From Verrucomicrobiota bacterium (GTDB taxonomy: Bacteria; Verrucomicrobiota; Verrucomicrobiia; Chthoniobacterales; UBA10450): DNA of 64,000 nucleotides. A model generated the notes under the pieces. That model had not been told where the DNA came from, ran no database searches, and saw only the letters and a program-made list of their open reading frames with translations. The stretch covers positions 1-64,000 of the forward strand of contig QHNH01000012.1 of assembly GCA_003218375.1 (NCBI GenBank), given 5' to 3'. Position numbers and translations under genes: made by a program. This document shows, one piece after another, positions 42,843 through 51,024 of this stretch; the stretch's first letter is position 1, and each line of letters starts with the position of its first letter.

Positions 42843-43730
42843 ATGCAACAGGCCACCGTCCGCGTCCCGGCGAGCACGTCTAATCTCGGACCTGGCTTCG
42901 ACTGCCTCGGCGTTGCCTTGGGCATTCACAATCGCGTCACGGTTTCGGGCGGGCGAGGGGAGCGGCTGCCGGCGATGGCGCGCGGGGCCGGGAACGCGTT
43001 CTTCAAACGCGCTGGCTCCAGGCCTTTCCCCTTTTCGTGTTCGATCGCGGGCGATATCCCGCCTTCTCGCGGACTCGGCAGCAGCGCGTCGATTCGAGTC
43101 GGCGTCCTTTATGGCTTGAACGAGCTGGCGAAGCGTCCGCTGCAACGCCGGGAGATTTTCGAGATCTGCGCCGGGCTCGAGGGCCATCCCGATAACGCCG
43201 CTCCCGCGTGCTACGGTGGGTTCAACGTCGTTCGCGGCTTTGACCGGCAAATGTTCACCGTTTCCGCCCAATTGCATTTTGTGCTCCTCATTCCCGATTT
43301 CGAAATCGCGACGTCGGAAGCCCGGCGGTTGCTGCCTCGTCGCGTCGATCGTTTGGACGCGGTGGAAAATGCGCGAAACGCCTGTGCCATCACCGCCGCC
43401 TTTGCCGCGCGCGAATACCTAGCGCTCCGCGGCGCTTTCGCGGACCATCTTCATCAGCCGTTCCGGAAAAAACTGATCCCGTTTCTCGACGACGTGATTA
43501 CCGCCGCCGAATCCACCGGCGCTCTTGGCGCTTTCCTCAGCGGCTCCGGTTCCACCATCTGCGCCATCACCCTGCGTTCTCCCGAAAAAGTTGCCCGCGC
43601 CATGCTCGCCGCCGCGGACTCGTCCGCTGCTCGTACCATCCTCACCACCGCCGACAACCGCGGCGCCCGCATTCTTAACCACCCTCCATCCTCAATCCTC
43701 CATCCTCGCTTCAATGTCCCAGCGTACTGA
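42843..43730 (+). CDS. thrB: Homoserine kinase
   Basis: A 295-residue GHMP kinase. VRVPASTSNLGPGFDCLGVA at 6-25 and the phosphate-binding PPSRGLGSSAS at 73-83 identify homoserine kinase, the step from homoserine to O-phosphohomoserine in threonine biosynthesis. ATP and homoserine sites look complete, with FLSGSGSTICAI near the C-terminus. The last residues (about 281-295, [16 protein letters not shown]) are encoded by a G-type repeat and are probably a non-conserved tail. Neither hom nor thrC is nearby. It overlaps lpxK by 17 bases. Confidence 0.85.
   Translation: MQQATVRVPASTSNLGPGFDCLGVALGIHNRVTVSGGRGERLPAMARGAGNAFFKRAGSRPFPFSCSIAGDIPPSRGLGSSASIRVGVLYGLNELAKRPLQRREIFEICAGLEGHPDNAAPACYGGFNVVRGFDRQMFTVSAQLHFVLLIPDFEIATSEARRLLPRRVDRLDAVENARNACAITAAFAAREYLALRGAFADHLHQPFRKKLIPFLDDVITAAESTGALGAFLSGSGSTICAITLRSPEKVARAMLAAADSSAARTILTTADNRGARILNHPPSSILHPRFNVPAY
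43678..43713. repeat. CATCCTC-type repeat, family G copy 1, at the thrB/lpxK junction
   Basis: AACCACCCTCCATCCTCAAT continues as CCTCCATCCTCGCTTC up to the lpxK start codon. The same words recur at 63049-63132 and 63690-63760. Here the repeat forms the last part of the thrB coding sequence and the upstream region of lpxK. Confidence 0.7.
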
Positions 43731-44904
43731 GCGTCTCGAGCAGTTTGCCATCGACGTGATCCTCGAGCGTCGCCATGGCATCCGCGCCGCGCTCCTCCGC
43801 GCGCTGCTTTATGCGCTCTCGTTCGTCTACGAACGCCTCGTGCAACTGCGCCTTTTCCTTTATCGGCATCGCATCTTCCGCGAGCATACCCTGGGCTGCC
43901 TCGTCATTAGCATCGGGAACCTTACCGTCGGTGGGACCGGCAAGACCCCGATTGTCGAAAAATTTGCGCGCGCCCTGCGCGCCGGCGGACGCCGCGTCGC
44001 CATTCTCAGCCGTGGTTACAAGAGTGTGCCGCGCCGGGCCCCGCGAAAGTGGTGGCATTTCCTCCGCAAAAAAGAGCCGGCGCCGCCGCGGATCGTCTCT
44101 GATGGAAAAACGCTGTTGCTCGATTCGCTGACCGCGGGCGACGAGCCCTACATGCTCGCGAACAATCTCAAGGACGTCATCGTGGTCGTGGACAAGGACC
44201 GGGTGAAGAGCGGCCTCTTCGCCATCAAGGAACTGAAAGCCGATACGCTTCTGCTCGATGACGGCCTCCAGTATCTCCACCTCAAACATCGTCTCGATAT
44301 CGTCCTGATCGATCGCCAGGCGCCTTTCGGGAACGACCACCTTTTGCCGCGCGGCACTTTGCGCGAACCACCGCGCAATCTCCGGCGCGCCAGTTACATC
44401 TTCATCACCAAGAGCACGGGCGAGCCTAACGACGAGTTGATCCGGCGCATTCGCCGTTACAATCGCACCGCGGAAATCATCGAGTGCGCGCACCAGCCGC
44501 TCCATTTGCAGGACATTCTCACCGGCGAGCAGGTCCCGCTCGAACGGCTGCGCGACACCTACATCGGCTCGATTTGCGGCATCGCCGCACCGGAAAGTTT
44601 CGAGGAAGGATTGCGCAAACTCGGCGCGCGCCTCGAGCTTTCCAAGCGCTACACCGATCATCACCGCTACACCGAAGCGGAGCTGAACAGTTTCATCACC
44701 CGCTGTGTCCGTCGCGATCTCGAGATGATCGTGACCACAGAAAAGGACGCCGTCCGTTTGCCACGCCTCGCCAAGACCGACGTGCCGATTTATTTTCTCC
44801 GCGTCGAGATCCAGATTCTGAGCGGCCACGAAAGCTGGGAGCATTGCGTCGCGAGAATCTGCAAGCCCCAGCCGCTCCTTTCGCCGGAGCGCTTCTTCGC
44901 ATAG
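43714..44904 (+). CDS. lpxK: Tetraacyldisaccharide 4'-kinase LpxK
   Basis: A 396-residue LpxK, the lipid A 4'-kinase. The Walker A motif at 66-79 is [15 protein letters not shown]. Other family blocks are [60 protein letters not shown] and [20 protein letters not shown], all typical. It phosphorylates the 4' position of the disaccharide in lipid A synthesis at the inner membrane. The ATG at 43714 is used because the conserved N-terminal helix begins there. An upstream frame is overlapping thrB. The TAG is inside the K2 nonamer array. It proves an LPS-type outer membrane. Confidence 0.92.
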   Translation: MSQRTERLEQFAIDVILERRHGIRAALLRALLYALSFVYERLVQLRLFLYRHRIFREHTLGCLVISIGNLTVGGTGKTPIVEKFARALRAGGRRVAILSRGYKSVPRRAPRKWWHFLRKKEPAPPRIVSDGKTLLLDSLTAGDEPYMLANNLKDVIVVVDKDRVKSGLFAIKELKADTLLLDDGLQYLHLKHRLDIVLIDRQAPFGNDHLLPRGTLREPPRNLRRASYIFITKSTGEPNDELIRRIRRYNRTAEIIECAHQPLHLQDILTGEQVPLERLRDTYIGSICGIAAPESFEEGLRKLGARLELSKRYTDHHRYTEAELNSFITRCVRRDLEMIVTTEKDAVRLPRLAKTDVPIYFLRVEIQILSGHESWEHCVARICKPQPLLSPERFFA

Positions 44905-44930
44905 GTCATATGGGACCTGTATGACCTATG
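44900..44930. repeat. Nonamer array, family K copy 2
   Basis: Period of nine: ATAGGTCAT, ATGGGACCT, GTATGACCT, ATG. The stop of lpxK (44902-44904) is inside, and the final ATG is the start of the LigD polymerase gene. Confidence 0.75.
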
Positions 44931-45845
44931 AGTGAAAAAGCGCAGTTAATCGTCGAGGGGAAAAAGCTCGCCGTGTCGAACTTGAACAAGGTGCTTTATC
45001 CCAAGGCCGCGTTCACCAAGGGCCAGGTGATCGATTATTACATCCGGATCGCGCCGGTCCTATTGCCGCACCTGAAAGATCGGCCGCTCACCATGAAGCG
45101 TTATCCGAACGGCGTCGATCAGCCGTTCTTCTACGAAAAGAATTGTCCGGCCCATCGCCCGAGCTGGGTGAAGACCGCGAAGGTCTGGAGCGAAGGCAAC
45201 CAACGCGACATGCATTACTGCCTCGCCCAGGATTTGCCGACGCTCGTCTGGGCCGCGAACCTCGCCGACATCGAACTTCACACGTCGCTCGCCCGAAAGA
45301 AGGACGTGGCCCGCCCCACGATGATGGTGTTCGACCTCGATCCGGGCGCGCCTGCCGACATCGTCCAATGCTGCCAGGTCGGCCTTTGGCTGCGCGATCT
45401 GCTGGCCAGCATGAAGTTGAAAAGCTGGGCGAAAACCTCCGGGTCGAAAGGGCTTCAGGTTTACGTGCCGCTCAATACGGCCACGACTTTCGAGGAGACG
45501 AAAGCTCTCTCTCTCGCGCTGGCTCAGCACTTGGAACGCGAGCATCAGAAGCTGGTCATCTCGAAGATGGCGCGAGCGCTGCGCGAAGGAAAAGTGTTCG
45601 TCGACTGGAGCCAGAACGACGAGCACAAGACGACGGTGAACGTCTATTCGTTGCGCGCCAAGGAGCAGCCGACCGTCTCGACGCCGGTGACATGGGAGGA
45701 AGTCGCAAGCACGCTCAAGAAAAAGAACGCGAAACTGCTCGTCTTTCCGTCCGACAAAGTCCTGCGTCGCGTCGAAAAAATGGGCGACCTGTTTGAGCCG
45801 GTTGAGACGCTCAAACAAAAGCTGCCGAAGAAGTGGGACCTGTAG
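44928..45845 (+). CDS. Stand-alone LigD polymerase (primase-polymerase) domain
   Basis: A 305-residue protein matching the polymerase domain of bacterial NHEJ ligase D: KLAVSNLNKVLYPKAAFTKG at 13-32, RPLTMKRYPNGVDQPFFYEK, metal-binding DLD in FDLDPGAPAD (D136, D138), the nucleotide-binding SGSKGLQVYVPL at 171-182 and the third Asp in VFVDWSQN (D226). It has no ligase or phosphoesterase domain and no Ku gene near. Such proteins add ribonucleotides to broken ends in end joining. The ATG is the last three bases of a K array and the TAG is in the C repeat. Confidence 0.88.
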   Translation: MSEKAQLIVEGKKLAVSNLNKVLYPKAAFTKGQVIDYYIRIAPVLLPHLKDRPLTMKRYPNGVDQPFFYEKNCPAHRPSWVKTAKVWSEGNQRDMHYCLAQDLPTLVWAANLADIELHTSLARKKDVARPTMMVFDLDPGAPADIVQCCQVGLWLRDLLASMKLKSWAKTSGSKGLQVYVPLNTATTFEETKALSLALAQHLEREHQKLVISKMARALREGKVFVDWSQNDEHKTTVNVYSLRAKEQPTVSTPVTWEEVASTLKKKNAKLLVFPSDKVLRRVEKMGDLFEPVETLKQKLPKKWDL

Positions 45846-45914
45846 CGGCGGTCTATGACCGCCGAATTTTTCCTCCTTCATCGCGTGACCGGCGGTCATA
45901 GACCGCCGCTACAG
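45840..45914. repeat. Palindromic multi-hairpin element, family C
   Basis: The arms CTGTAGCGGCGGTCTATGAC (continuing CGCCG) at 45840-45864 and their exact inverse at 45890-45914 are 25-base perfect copies. Each arm contains its own GGCGGTC hairpin with a TAT or ATA loop. The left arm supplies the last codon and TAG of the LigD polymerase gene. A half K unit follows and supplies the ATG of the next gene. Confidence 0.85.
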
Positions 45915-45919
45915 GTCAT

Positions 45920-46789
45920 ATGATTGAGCTACTCGCCCTCGGCTCATCGGTGCTCTACGGCTCCGCCGATTTCTTCGGCGGATTAACGGCGCGCCGCGCG
46001 AACACTATCGCCACGGTTTTCTGGTCCCAGTTTGTTGGCCTGGTTCTGCTGGCGCTTTTTCTTCCCTTCCTTCCCGCCGCCACCGTTTCATCACACGATT
46101 GGACCTGGGGTTTCATTGCCGGTCTGAGTGGCGGCATCGGCGTCGCGCTTTTGTACCGCGCCCTGGCGGTCGGCGCGATGGCGGTCGTGGCGCCGACTAC
46201 CGCCGTCATCGCCGCGATGATTCCAGTCGTGTTCGCCTTTGTCATTGGCGAACGGCTGCGACCGTTGACACTCGCCGGCGTCGCGCTGGCGCTCGTTGCG
46301 ATCGCTTTCGTTAGCCGACCGGCATCGGAGAGCGGAGCGGACTTGGAAAAAACGGGGCGGCGCGGTCCGCCACCTGGTCTCGGGCTGGCTCTCCTCGCGG
46401 GCGTCGCCGTGGGAATATTTTTCCTTTCACTGGCGCGCACGACCATAGCCGCCGGAATGTGGCCGCTGATGGCGGCACGATTTTCCTCGATTGCTTTGTT
46501 CGGCCTGATCGCTCTCTTCACGAGACGAACGCTGCGAATGGGTCGCTCGGCGGCGACGACCGCCGCGACCGGCGGCGCGCTCGATATGGCTGCGAACGCT
46601 CTTTATATGATCGCCGCCCGAGTCGGTCCCCTCAGCATCGTCGTTACGCTCGCCTCTCTTTATCCAGCGAGCACCGTGCTCCTGGCGCGCTTCGTTTTGG
46701 GCGAGCGCCTCAGCTTCGTGCAGATCATCGGAATTACGTGCGCCCTGGTAGCGGTCGTGATCATCGTGAGTCAAGGAGCGGCAATTTGA
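45920..46789 (+). CDS. EamA/DMT family transporter
   Basis: A 289-residue membrane protein with ten predicted helices in two repeats, each of the EamA type: LYGSADFFFGGLTARRA... opens the first. GGIGVALLYRALAVGAMAVV and TAVIAAMIPVVFAFVIGERL end it. The second has GGALDMAANALYMIAARVGP, VVTLASLYPASTVLLARFVL and IGITCALVAVVIIVSQ. Such carriers export metabolites, amino acids or drugs, and the substrate is unknown. The ATG at 45920 belongs to a partial nonamer (GGTCATATG) at the end of the family C element. Confidence 0.83.
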   Translation: MIELLALGSSVLYGSADFFGGLTARRANTIATVFWSQFVGLVLLALFLPFLPAATVSSHDWTWGFIAGLSGGIGVALLYRALAVGAMAVVAPTTAVIAAMIPVVFAFVIGERLRPLTLAGVALALVAIAFVSRPASESGADLEKTGRRGPPPGLGLALLAGVAVGIFFLSLARTTIAAGMWPLMAARFSSIALFGLIALFTRRTLRMGRSAATTAATGGALDMAANALYMIAARVGPLSIVVTLASLYPASTVLLARFVLGERLSFVQIIGITCALVAVVIIVSQGAAI

Positions 46790-46803
46790 AACCGCCGACC
46801 TAA

Positions 46804-46898
46804 CAGGTAGGGACGTTTTTCCGAAACGTCCGACTTCGTCGAGAGCAACCGCTTTCAGCGGAGAAGAGTCGGACGCCTCGGAAAGGCGTCCCTACCTG
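46804..46898. repeat. Palindromic multi-hairpin element, family D
   Basis: Outer arms CAGGTAGGGACG and CGTCCCTACCTG enclose the hairpins GGACGTTT-TTCC-GAAACGTCC, CGCT-TTC-AGCG and GGACGCCT-CGGA-AAGGCGTCC. It separates the DMT transporter from the convergent hypothetical gene, so it may terminate both. Confidence 0.8.
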
Positions 46899-46899
46899 C

Positions 46900-47460
46900 T
46901 CACCCGCCGGTGCGGAAATGGTCGTCCTTGCTTTTGAACAGGATGTTGAACGTGGTGAGCGATCCATAGCAGCGCGTGATGTATTGTTGCAGCTCGAACT
47001 TGTCGGTGTCGCTCAGCTTCTCGCTCGCGTTCACCTTTTGTTCGAGCACCCGAAGATTGTTCCGGATCATGACGATCTTGTGAAAGAAAGTTTCCAACGG
47101 CACATCCTTCGCCTGGAGTGACGCGTCGGCCGGTTGCATCGACAGCGTCCCGTTCTGCCAACGATTCGCCAGGCCTTCGACGATCACGTCTTTTTTCTCC
47201 AACCCCAGCGCCTCGACGGTCGCGTTCGCCGTTTCGCGAATGAGGTTCGTCAGCGGAACCTGGAGCTCACTTAGGGTGGCTGTCGCTTCCGCCGGTTGCA
47301 GATCGCTCGAGGCTGGCGCGATCGTCCGCGGCGCGTCGTCGAACGCGATCTCGGCTGTGTGTTCAGTCAACGACCTGACGAACCCGACGCCGTATTGCGG
47401 ATGGCGCACCTTCATCCCGATGTGGAGAGATTCGATATTGAGCGCCATGACGTTCGGCAT
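46900..47460 (-). CDS. Hypothetical protein with an N-terminal small beta-barrel motif
   Basis: A 186-residue protein without signal or membrane segments. The start GMKVRHPQYGVGFVRSLTEH resembles the small Tudor-like barrel (VxHPxxGxGxV) found in UvrD/CarD-type proteins. The rest is helical (VPLTNLIRETANATVEALGL, FFHKIVMIRNNLRVLEQKVN, KFELQQYITRCYGSLTTFNI). I cannot place it in a family. A start at 47448 (MALNIESLH) is equally possible. It is divergent from the OPA transporter, 79 bases away. Confidence 0.55.
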   Translation of the reverse strand: MPNVMALNIESLHIGMKVRHPQYGVGFVRSLTEHTAEIAFDDAPRTIAPASSDLQPAEATATLSELQVPLTNLIRETANATVEALGLEKKDVIVEGLANRWQNGTLSMQPADASLQAKDVPLETFFHKIVMIRNNLRVLEQKVNASEKLSDTDKFELQQYITRCYGSLTTFNILFKSKDDHFRTGG

Positions 47461-47539
47461 CTTCAGAGATGTTCGGCAAAGCACAAAGCGTTTTTGATTG
47501 TCGGTCTCGACTGGCGTCGGGCATGGTAGCGCTCGCGCA

Positions 47540-48916
47540 ATGAGCAGCATTATCAAGTATCCGCCGGGCTTTCGGGCCCGACGTGGACTCAACTGGGCCA
47601 TTCTCGGAGGCATGTACGCGTCGTTTTACATGCTGCGCTACAACTTCCGCTGGGCTGCGCCTGGCATGGAGAGGGAATTCGGTTTTGATCACACCAAGAT
47701 CACCGGAATCCTGAGCGCGTTTTACATTGCTTACGGCACCGGCCAGCTCGTAAACGGACTTTTGTGCGACCGGATCGGCGGTCGCAGGTCCATGATCATC
47801 GGCGGGATCGGCACGATCGCGGTCAATCTTGTTTTTGGTTTTGCTTCCTTCGCCGGCACCTTCAGCACTTTTGCCCTTATCTGGTTAATGAACGGATATT
47901 TTCAATCGTTTGGCGCGCCCGGCATGGTGAAAATCAATGCCGCCTGGTTCAATCGGAGCGAGCGCGGGACCTTTGCCGGAATTTTCGGATTCATGATCCA
48001 GTTAGGACAGGTCGCCATTAACAATCTGGCGCCGATCATTCTGGCTGGATTCACGATTGGCGCCTGGACTGTGGCCAAGGGTGACTGGCGGTGGCTGTTT
48101 CGATTACCGCCCCTGGTCACCGCGGTCATGGCGATTCTCGTTGCCATTGTGCCCAAGGAAACCCCCGAGCAGACCGGCTTTTCGGGATGTGTGAAGGACG
48201 AGAGCGAGGCAGGAGGCGCCCATTCCGATGATGTTCGCGTGGGCATGAAAGAAAGTTTCGTGACGATCTTTCGCCATCCTCTCGTTTGGTTTTACGCGAT
48301 CGCCTATGCCTGCACCGGGGTCGTTAGGCAAAGCTCGGAGCAGCTTCCCCTGCTTTTTTTCGATCAATACTTACATTTCGACGTGAACAACATGCCATCC
48401 TCGGTCACTTGGACGATGAATATTGCCCCTCTGATTGCGGTGGCGGGATCTTTCGCCTCCGGCGTGGTGTCGGACAAAGTATTCCGCGGACACCGGTCTC
48501 CGGTGGCCATGGGACTTTATTTCATCGTGGCAATAGTCTGTATCGGTGGGTCGATCACGATGTGGGCTGGACTGTTGCAACCGAACGCGATGGGGATTTT
48601 TCTCAGCTGCCTGTTTATCATCCTGGTCTCGTTTAGCGTGAATGCGACCCATTCACTGGTGGGCACGGCTGCGCCCATGGATATCGGTGGCCGCAAGATG
48701 GCCGGGTTTGCTTCCGGCGTGATTGATTCCTTTCAATATTATGGCGCCGCCATTTTTCTGCCGATCATTGGATGGCTCATCGTCCACAAAGGTTGGCAAA
48801 TGTGGTATCCCACCATGGTCCTATTTGGCATCGTCGGAGCGTGGGCCATGTGGTTCGTGATGCGCAAACAACGCCTGCTCGACGATCCGGCCCGCAAAGT
48901 TCGGGGCGCCGCCTAA
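47540..48916 (+). CDS. MFS transporter of the organophosphate:phosphate antiporter (OPA) type
   Basis: A 458-residue transporter with 12 helices. The OPA/GlpT-like features are GMYASFYMLRYNFRWAAPGM near the start, the loop DRIGGRRSMIIGG between helices 2 and 3, FQSFGAPGMVKINAAWFNRS and ERGTFAGIFGFMIQLGQVAI. The second half has VVSDKVFRGHRSPVAMGLYF and GGRKMAGFASGVIDSFQYYG. Members exchange glycerol-3-phosphate, hexose phosphates or phosphoglycerate for phosphate. The exact substrate is unknown. The start is the ATG at 47540. Its end overlaps the convergent radical SAM gene by four bases. Confidence 0.82.
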   Translation: MSSIIKYPPGFRARRGLNWAILGGMYASFYMLRYNFRWAAPGMEREFGFDHTKITGILSAFYIAYGTGQLVNGLLCDRIGGRRSMIIGGIGTIAVNLVFGFASFAGTFSTFALIWLMNGYFQSFGAPGMVKINAAWFNRSERGTFAGIFGFMIQLGQVAINNLAPIILAGFTIGAWTVAKGDWRWLFRLPPLVTAVMAILVAIVPKETPEQTGFSGCVKDESEAGGAHSDDVRVGMKESFVTIFRHPLVWFYAIAYACTGVVRQSSEQLPLLFFDQYLHFDVNNMPSSVTWTMNIAPLIAVAGSFASGVVSDKVFRGHRSPVAMGLYFIVAIVCIGGSITMWAGLLQPNAMGIFLSCLFIILVSFSVNATHSLVGTAAPMDIGGRKMAGFASGVIDSFQYYGAAIFLPIIGWLIVHKGWQMWYPTMVLFGIVGAWAMWFVMRKQRLLDDPARKVRGAA

Positions 48917-50046
48917 CGAAACAAATTCATCTGCTCAACCGGTCGCCGGAACGCCGCGGTCGACAGTTCCGGCCGCCCGTCGATTCCGGCGCGCCGGCAG
49001 GCCACTTCAAACATCGATCGGATTTGCTCGGCGAAAATTCCTTCGCCCTTGGTGCGAAATCCCCAGCGCGCGTCGTTGATCTTTCCGTTCCGGATGTGGC
49101 GGATGCGTGAGAGCACCTTCTCTTTCTTCTCTGGAAAATGCTCGTCGAGCCAATGCTCGAAGAGCGGCGCGATGGCCCACGGCAATCGCACGATCGTGTA
49201 GCCGGCGAATTGCGCACCGGCCCGCGCGCACGCCTCGACGATCTTCGGCACCTCATGGTCCGTCAGCCCCGGAATGATCGGTGCCACCATCACGCCGACT
49301 GGAATTCCCGCCGCGCGTAACGCCGCCACCGCCTCCAGCCGCGCGGTCGGGGATGAGGTGCGCGGCTCGAGGACGCGTTGGATTTCAGGGTCCAGCGAAG
49401 TCACCGAGACGTTCACCGCCGCGGCATGATGGCTCGCCAGTTCCCCGAGCAGGTCGATGTCGCGCGTTACCAGCCGGTTCTTTGTGATGATCGCCACTGG
49501 GTTTCGGAATTTCGCCAGCACTTCGAGGCAACCGCGCGTGATCCGCAGCTTTCGCTCGACCGGCTGGTACGGATCGGTCACGCCGCTCATGACAAGGACC
49601 TGCGGTTTCCATTTCGGCGAGGAGAGTTCCTCTTCGAGCAATTTCGACGCGTCCTGTTTCACCATGATCTTGCTCTCGAAATCCAACCCGGCCGACAGCC
49701 CGAGATATTCATGGGTGGGCCGCGCGAAACAATAGATGCAGCCATGCTCGCAACCGCGGTACGGATTTACGCTCGTCTCGAACCCGACGTCCGGGCTGTC
49801 GTTCCGCGCGATGATCGTTTTCGTCAGGTCGCGAAAGAACTGCGTCTCGCGCCGCGGCCTCTCTTCTTCTTCGCTGGTCGGATCGATCTGGACCACGTCC
49901 GCATCGCCGAAATCGACATGCAGCTTTTCAAACCGGTTCGCCGGATTCCAGGAAGCGCTTCGTCCATGGATCGCCGGCGAGGGCGGGGGCGCTTCCTCCA
50001 CGATCGGGACAAACTTCTTTTTTGCTCTCTTTTGCGAACCGGGCAC
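48913..50046 (-). CDS. PA0069-family radical SAM protein
   Basis: A 377-residue radical SAM enzyme of the PA0069 group (SPL-like). The FeS-cluster cysteines are C99, C103 and C106 in RGCEHGCIYCFARP. YRGCEHGC, SGVTDPYQPVERKLRITRGC and NVSVTSLDPEIQRVLEPR are further signature blocks. The N-terminal 60 residues are low in structure. The reaction of this group is not established. It is convergent with the OPA transporter. Upstream lies the tRNA-Ser gene on the same strand. Confidence 0.88.
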   Translation of the reverse strand: MPGSQKRAKKKFVPIVEEAPPPSPAIHGRSASWNPANRFEKLHVDFGDADVVQIDPTSEEEERPRRETQFFRDLTKTIIARNDSPDVGFETSVNPYRGCEHGCIYCFARPTHEYLGLSAGLDFESKIMVKQDASKLLEEELSSPKWKPQVLVMSGVTDPYQPVERKLRITRGCLEVLAKFRNPVAIITKNRLVTRDIDLLGELASHHAAAVNVSVTSLDPEIQRVLEPRTSSPTARLEAVAALRAAGIPVGVMVAPIIPGLTDHEVPKIVEACARAGAQFAGYTIVRLPWAIAPLFEHWLDEHFPEKKEKVLSRIRHIRNGKINDARWGFRTKGEGIFAEQIRSMFEVACRRAGIDGRPELSTAAFRRPVEQMNLFR

Positions 50047-50113
50047 TGCTCAAGTTCACATGAACATATATGGTTGTCGAACGCATCTTCGGCATCTTGC
50101 CTGCGCGGCAGAT

Positions 50114-50201
50114 TGGCGGAGGGGGTGGGATTCGAACCCACGAGGGCTTGCGCCCTGCCGGTTTTCAAGACCGGAGCCATCAACCACTCGACCACCCCTC
50201 C
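50114..50201 (-). tRNA. tRNA-Ser (anticodon TGA)
   Basis: An 88-base cloverleaf including encoded CCA. The acceptor stem is GGAGGGG paired with CCCCTCC. The anticodon stem-loop CCGGT-CTTGAAA-ACCGG has anticodon TGA. The long variable arm (CAGGGCGCAAGCCCTC) is diagnostic of a class II serine tRNA. The T-loop is GGGTTCGAATCCC. It reads UCA and by wobble other UCN codons. Confidence 0.95.
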
Positions 50202-50260
50202 AGTTATCTCGGCGCGCGAGAATTGTGCCATCAGCGCGACGCCCGGCAAGGCCTTCCGCC

Positions 50261-50370
50261 CGGAACATAGACTTTGAGTCTGTGCGCCCAGTGGGCTTGA
50301 GGCCCGCTGAAATGGAAGGACAGCAGACAGAATGTCCGCTGGGCACACAGGCCCGGAGGCCTATGTTCCG
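50261..50370. repeat. Palindromic multi-hairpin element, family E
   Basis: The outer stem is CGGAACATAG with CTATGTTCCG. Internal hairpins are AGACT-TTG-AGTCT, GGGC-TTGA-GGCCC, GGACA...TGTCC and AGGCC-CGG-AGGCCT. It provides the last codons and stop of the PAP2 gene (minus strand), and lies next to tRNA-Ser. Confidence 0.75.
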
Positions 50371-50999
50371 TGCAATTTTAGACTCCGGATTTGGAGCGGC
50401 CGCCACCCCACGACCACCCACGCCGCGACGATCCCGATCATCGCGGCGCAGACGACATCCGACAGGTGATGCGCAGCCACATACATTCGCGAGAACGCGA
50501 TTAGAATTGGAATAACCAAAAAGCCTGCGCCGATGCGCCAGCTCGCGAAGGCGAGGGTCGCGAAAAATGCAGTCGACAAGGCAGTGTGCCCGGAGGGAAA
50601 AGCGTTAAAGCGCGAGCTGAGCTTAGGTCCATTCCAGGTGGCTTCGGTTTGGACGTTCGGCCGGGCGCGACCCGTGGAGATCTTCACCACGCGCGCGGCA
50701 AGTCCCGCCAAAGCGCAGGCCAAAATCATCGCCGCGAAAATTCGCAGCCACTTCTTGCTGCCGCGCCAAAACGCGATTGCGATCAGGGCGAACCCGATAA
50801 TCAGATGTTCCGGCCAGTCGCCATAGCGGCTCACGGCTTTCATGAAATCTCGCACGCCAGGTTCGCGGTGCTGGGTCATCCACGACTGCGCGCTCACATC
50901 CAGATAAAAGCTCGCCACCAGCAGGGCCGCGGCGCCCAAAAGGATCAGGCACCACCACCCCACCGCCGCAATCATTCGAAATTCCCGTTTGTCTTTCAC
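50361..50999 (-). CDS. PAP2-family membrane phosphatase
   Basis: A 212-residue protein with about five or six membrane helices. The three PAP2 motifs are present: KISTGRARPN near 106, the PSGHTA block near 135 and SRMYVAAHHLSDV near 170. The catalytic His is in HHLSDV. Such enzymes dephosphorylate undecaprenyl pyrophosphate or phosphatidic acid at the membrane. The C-terminal codons (ending LKLHGT) come from the E-type repeat and may be non-native. It is divergent from the GT39 gene, with only about 25 bases between the two likely starts. Confidence 0.85.
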   Translation of the reverse strand: MKDKREFRMIAAVGWWCLILLGAAALLVASFYLDVSAQSWMTQHREPGVRDFMKAVSRYGDWPEHLIIGFALIAIAFWRGSKKWLRIFAAMILACALAGLAARVVKISTGRARPNVQTEATWNGPKLSSRFNAFPSGHTALSTAFFATLAFASWRIGAGFLVIPILIAFSRMYVAAHHLSDVVCAAMIGIVAAWVVVGWRPLQIRSLKLHGT

Positions 51000-51024
51000 G
51001 CGCCCCTATCTTTGAATCTCGGCT

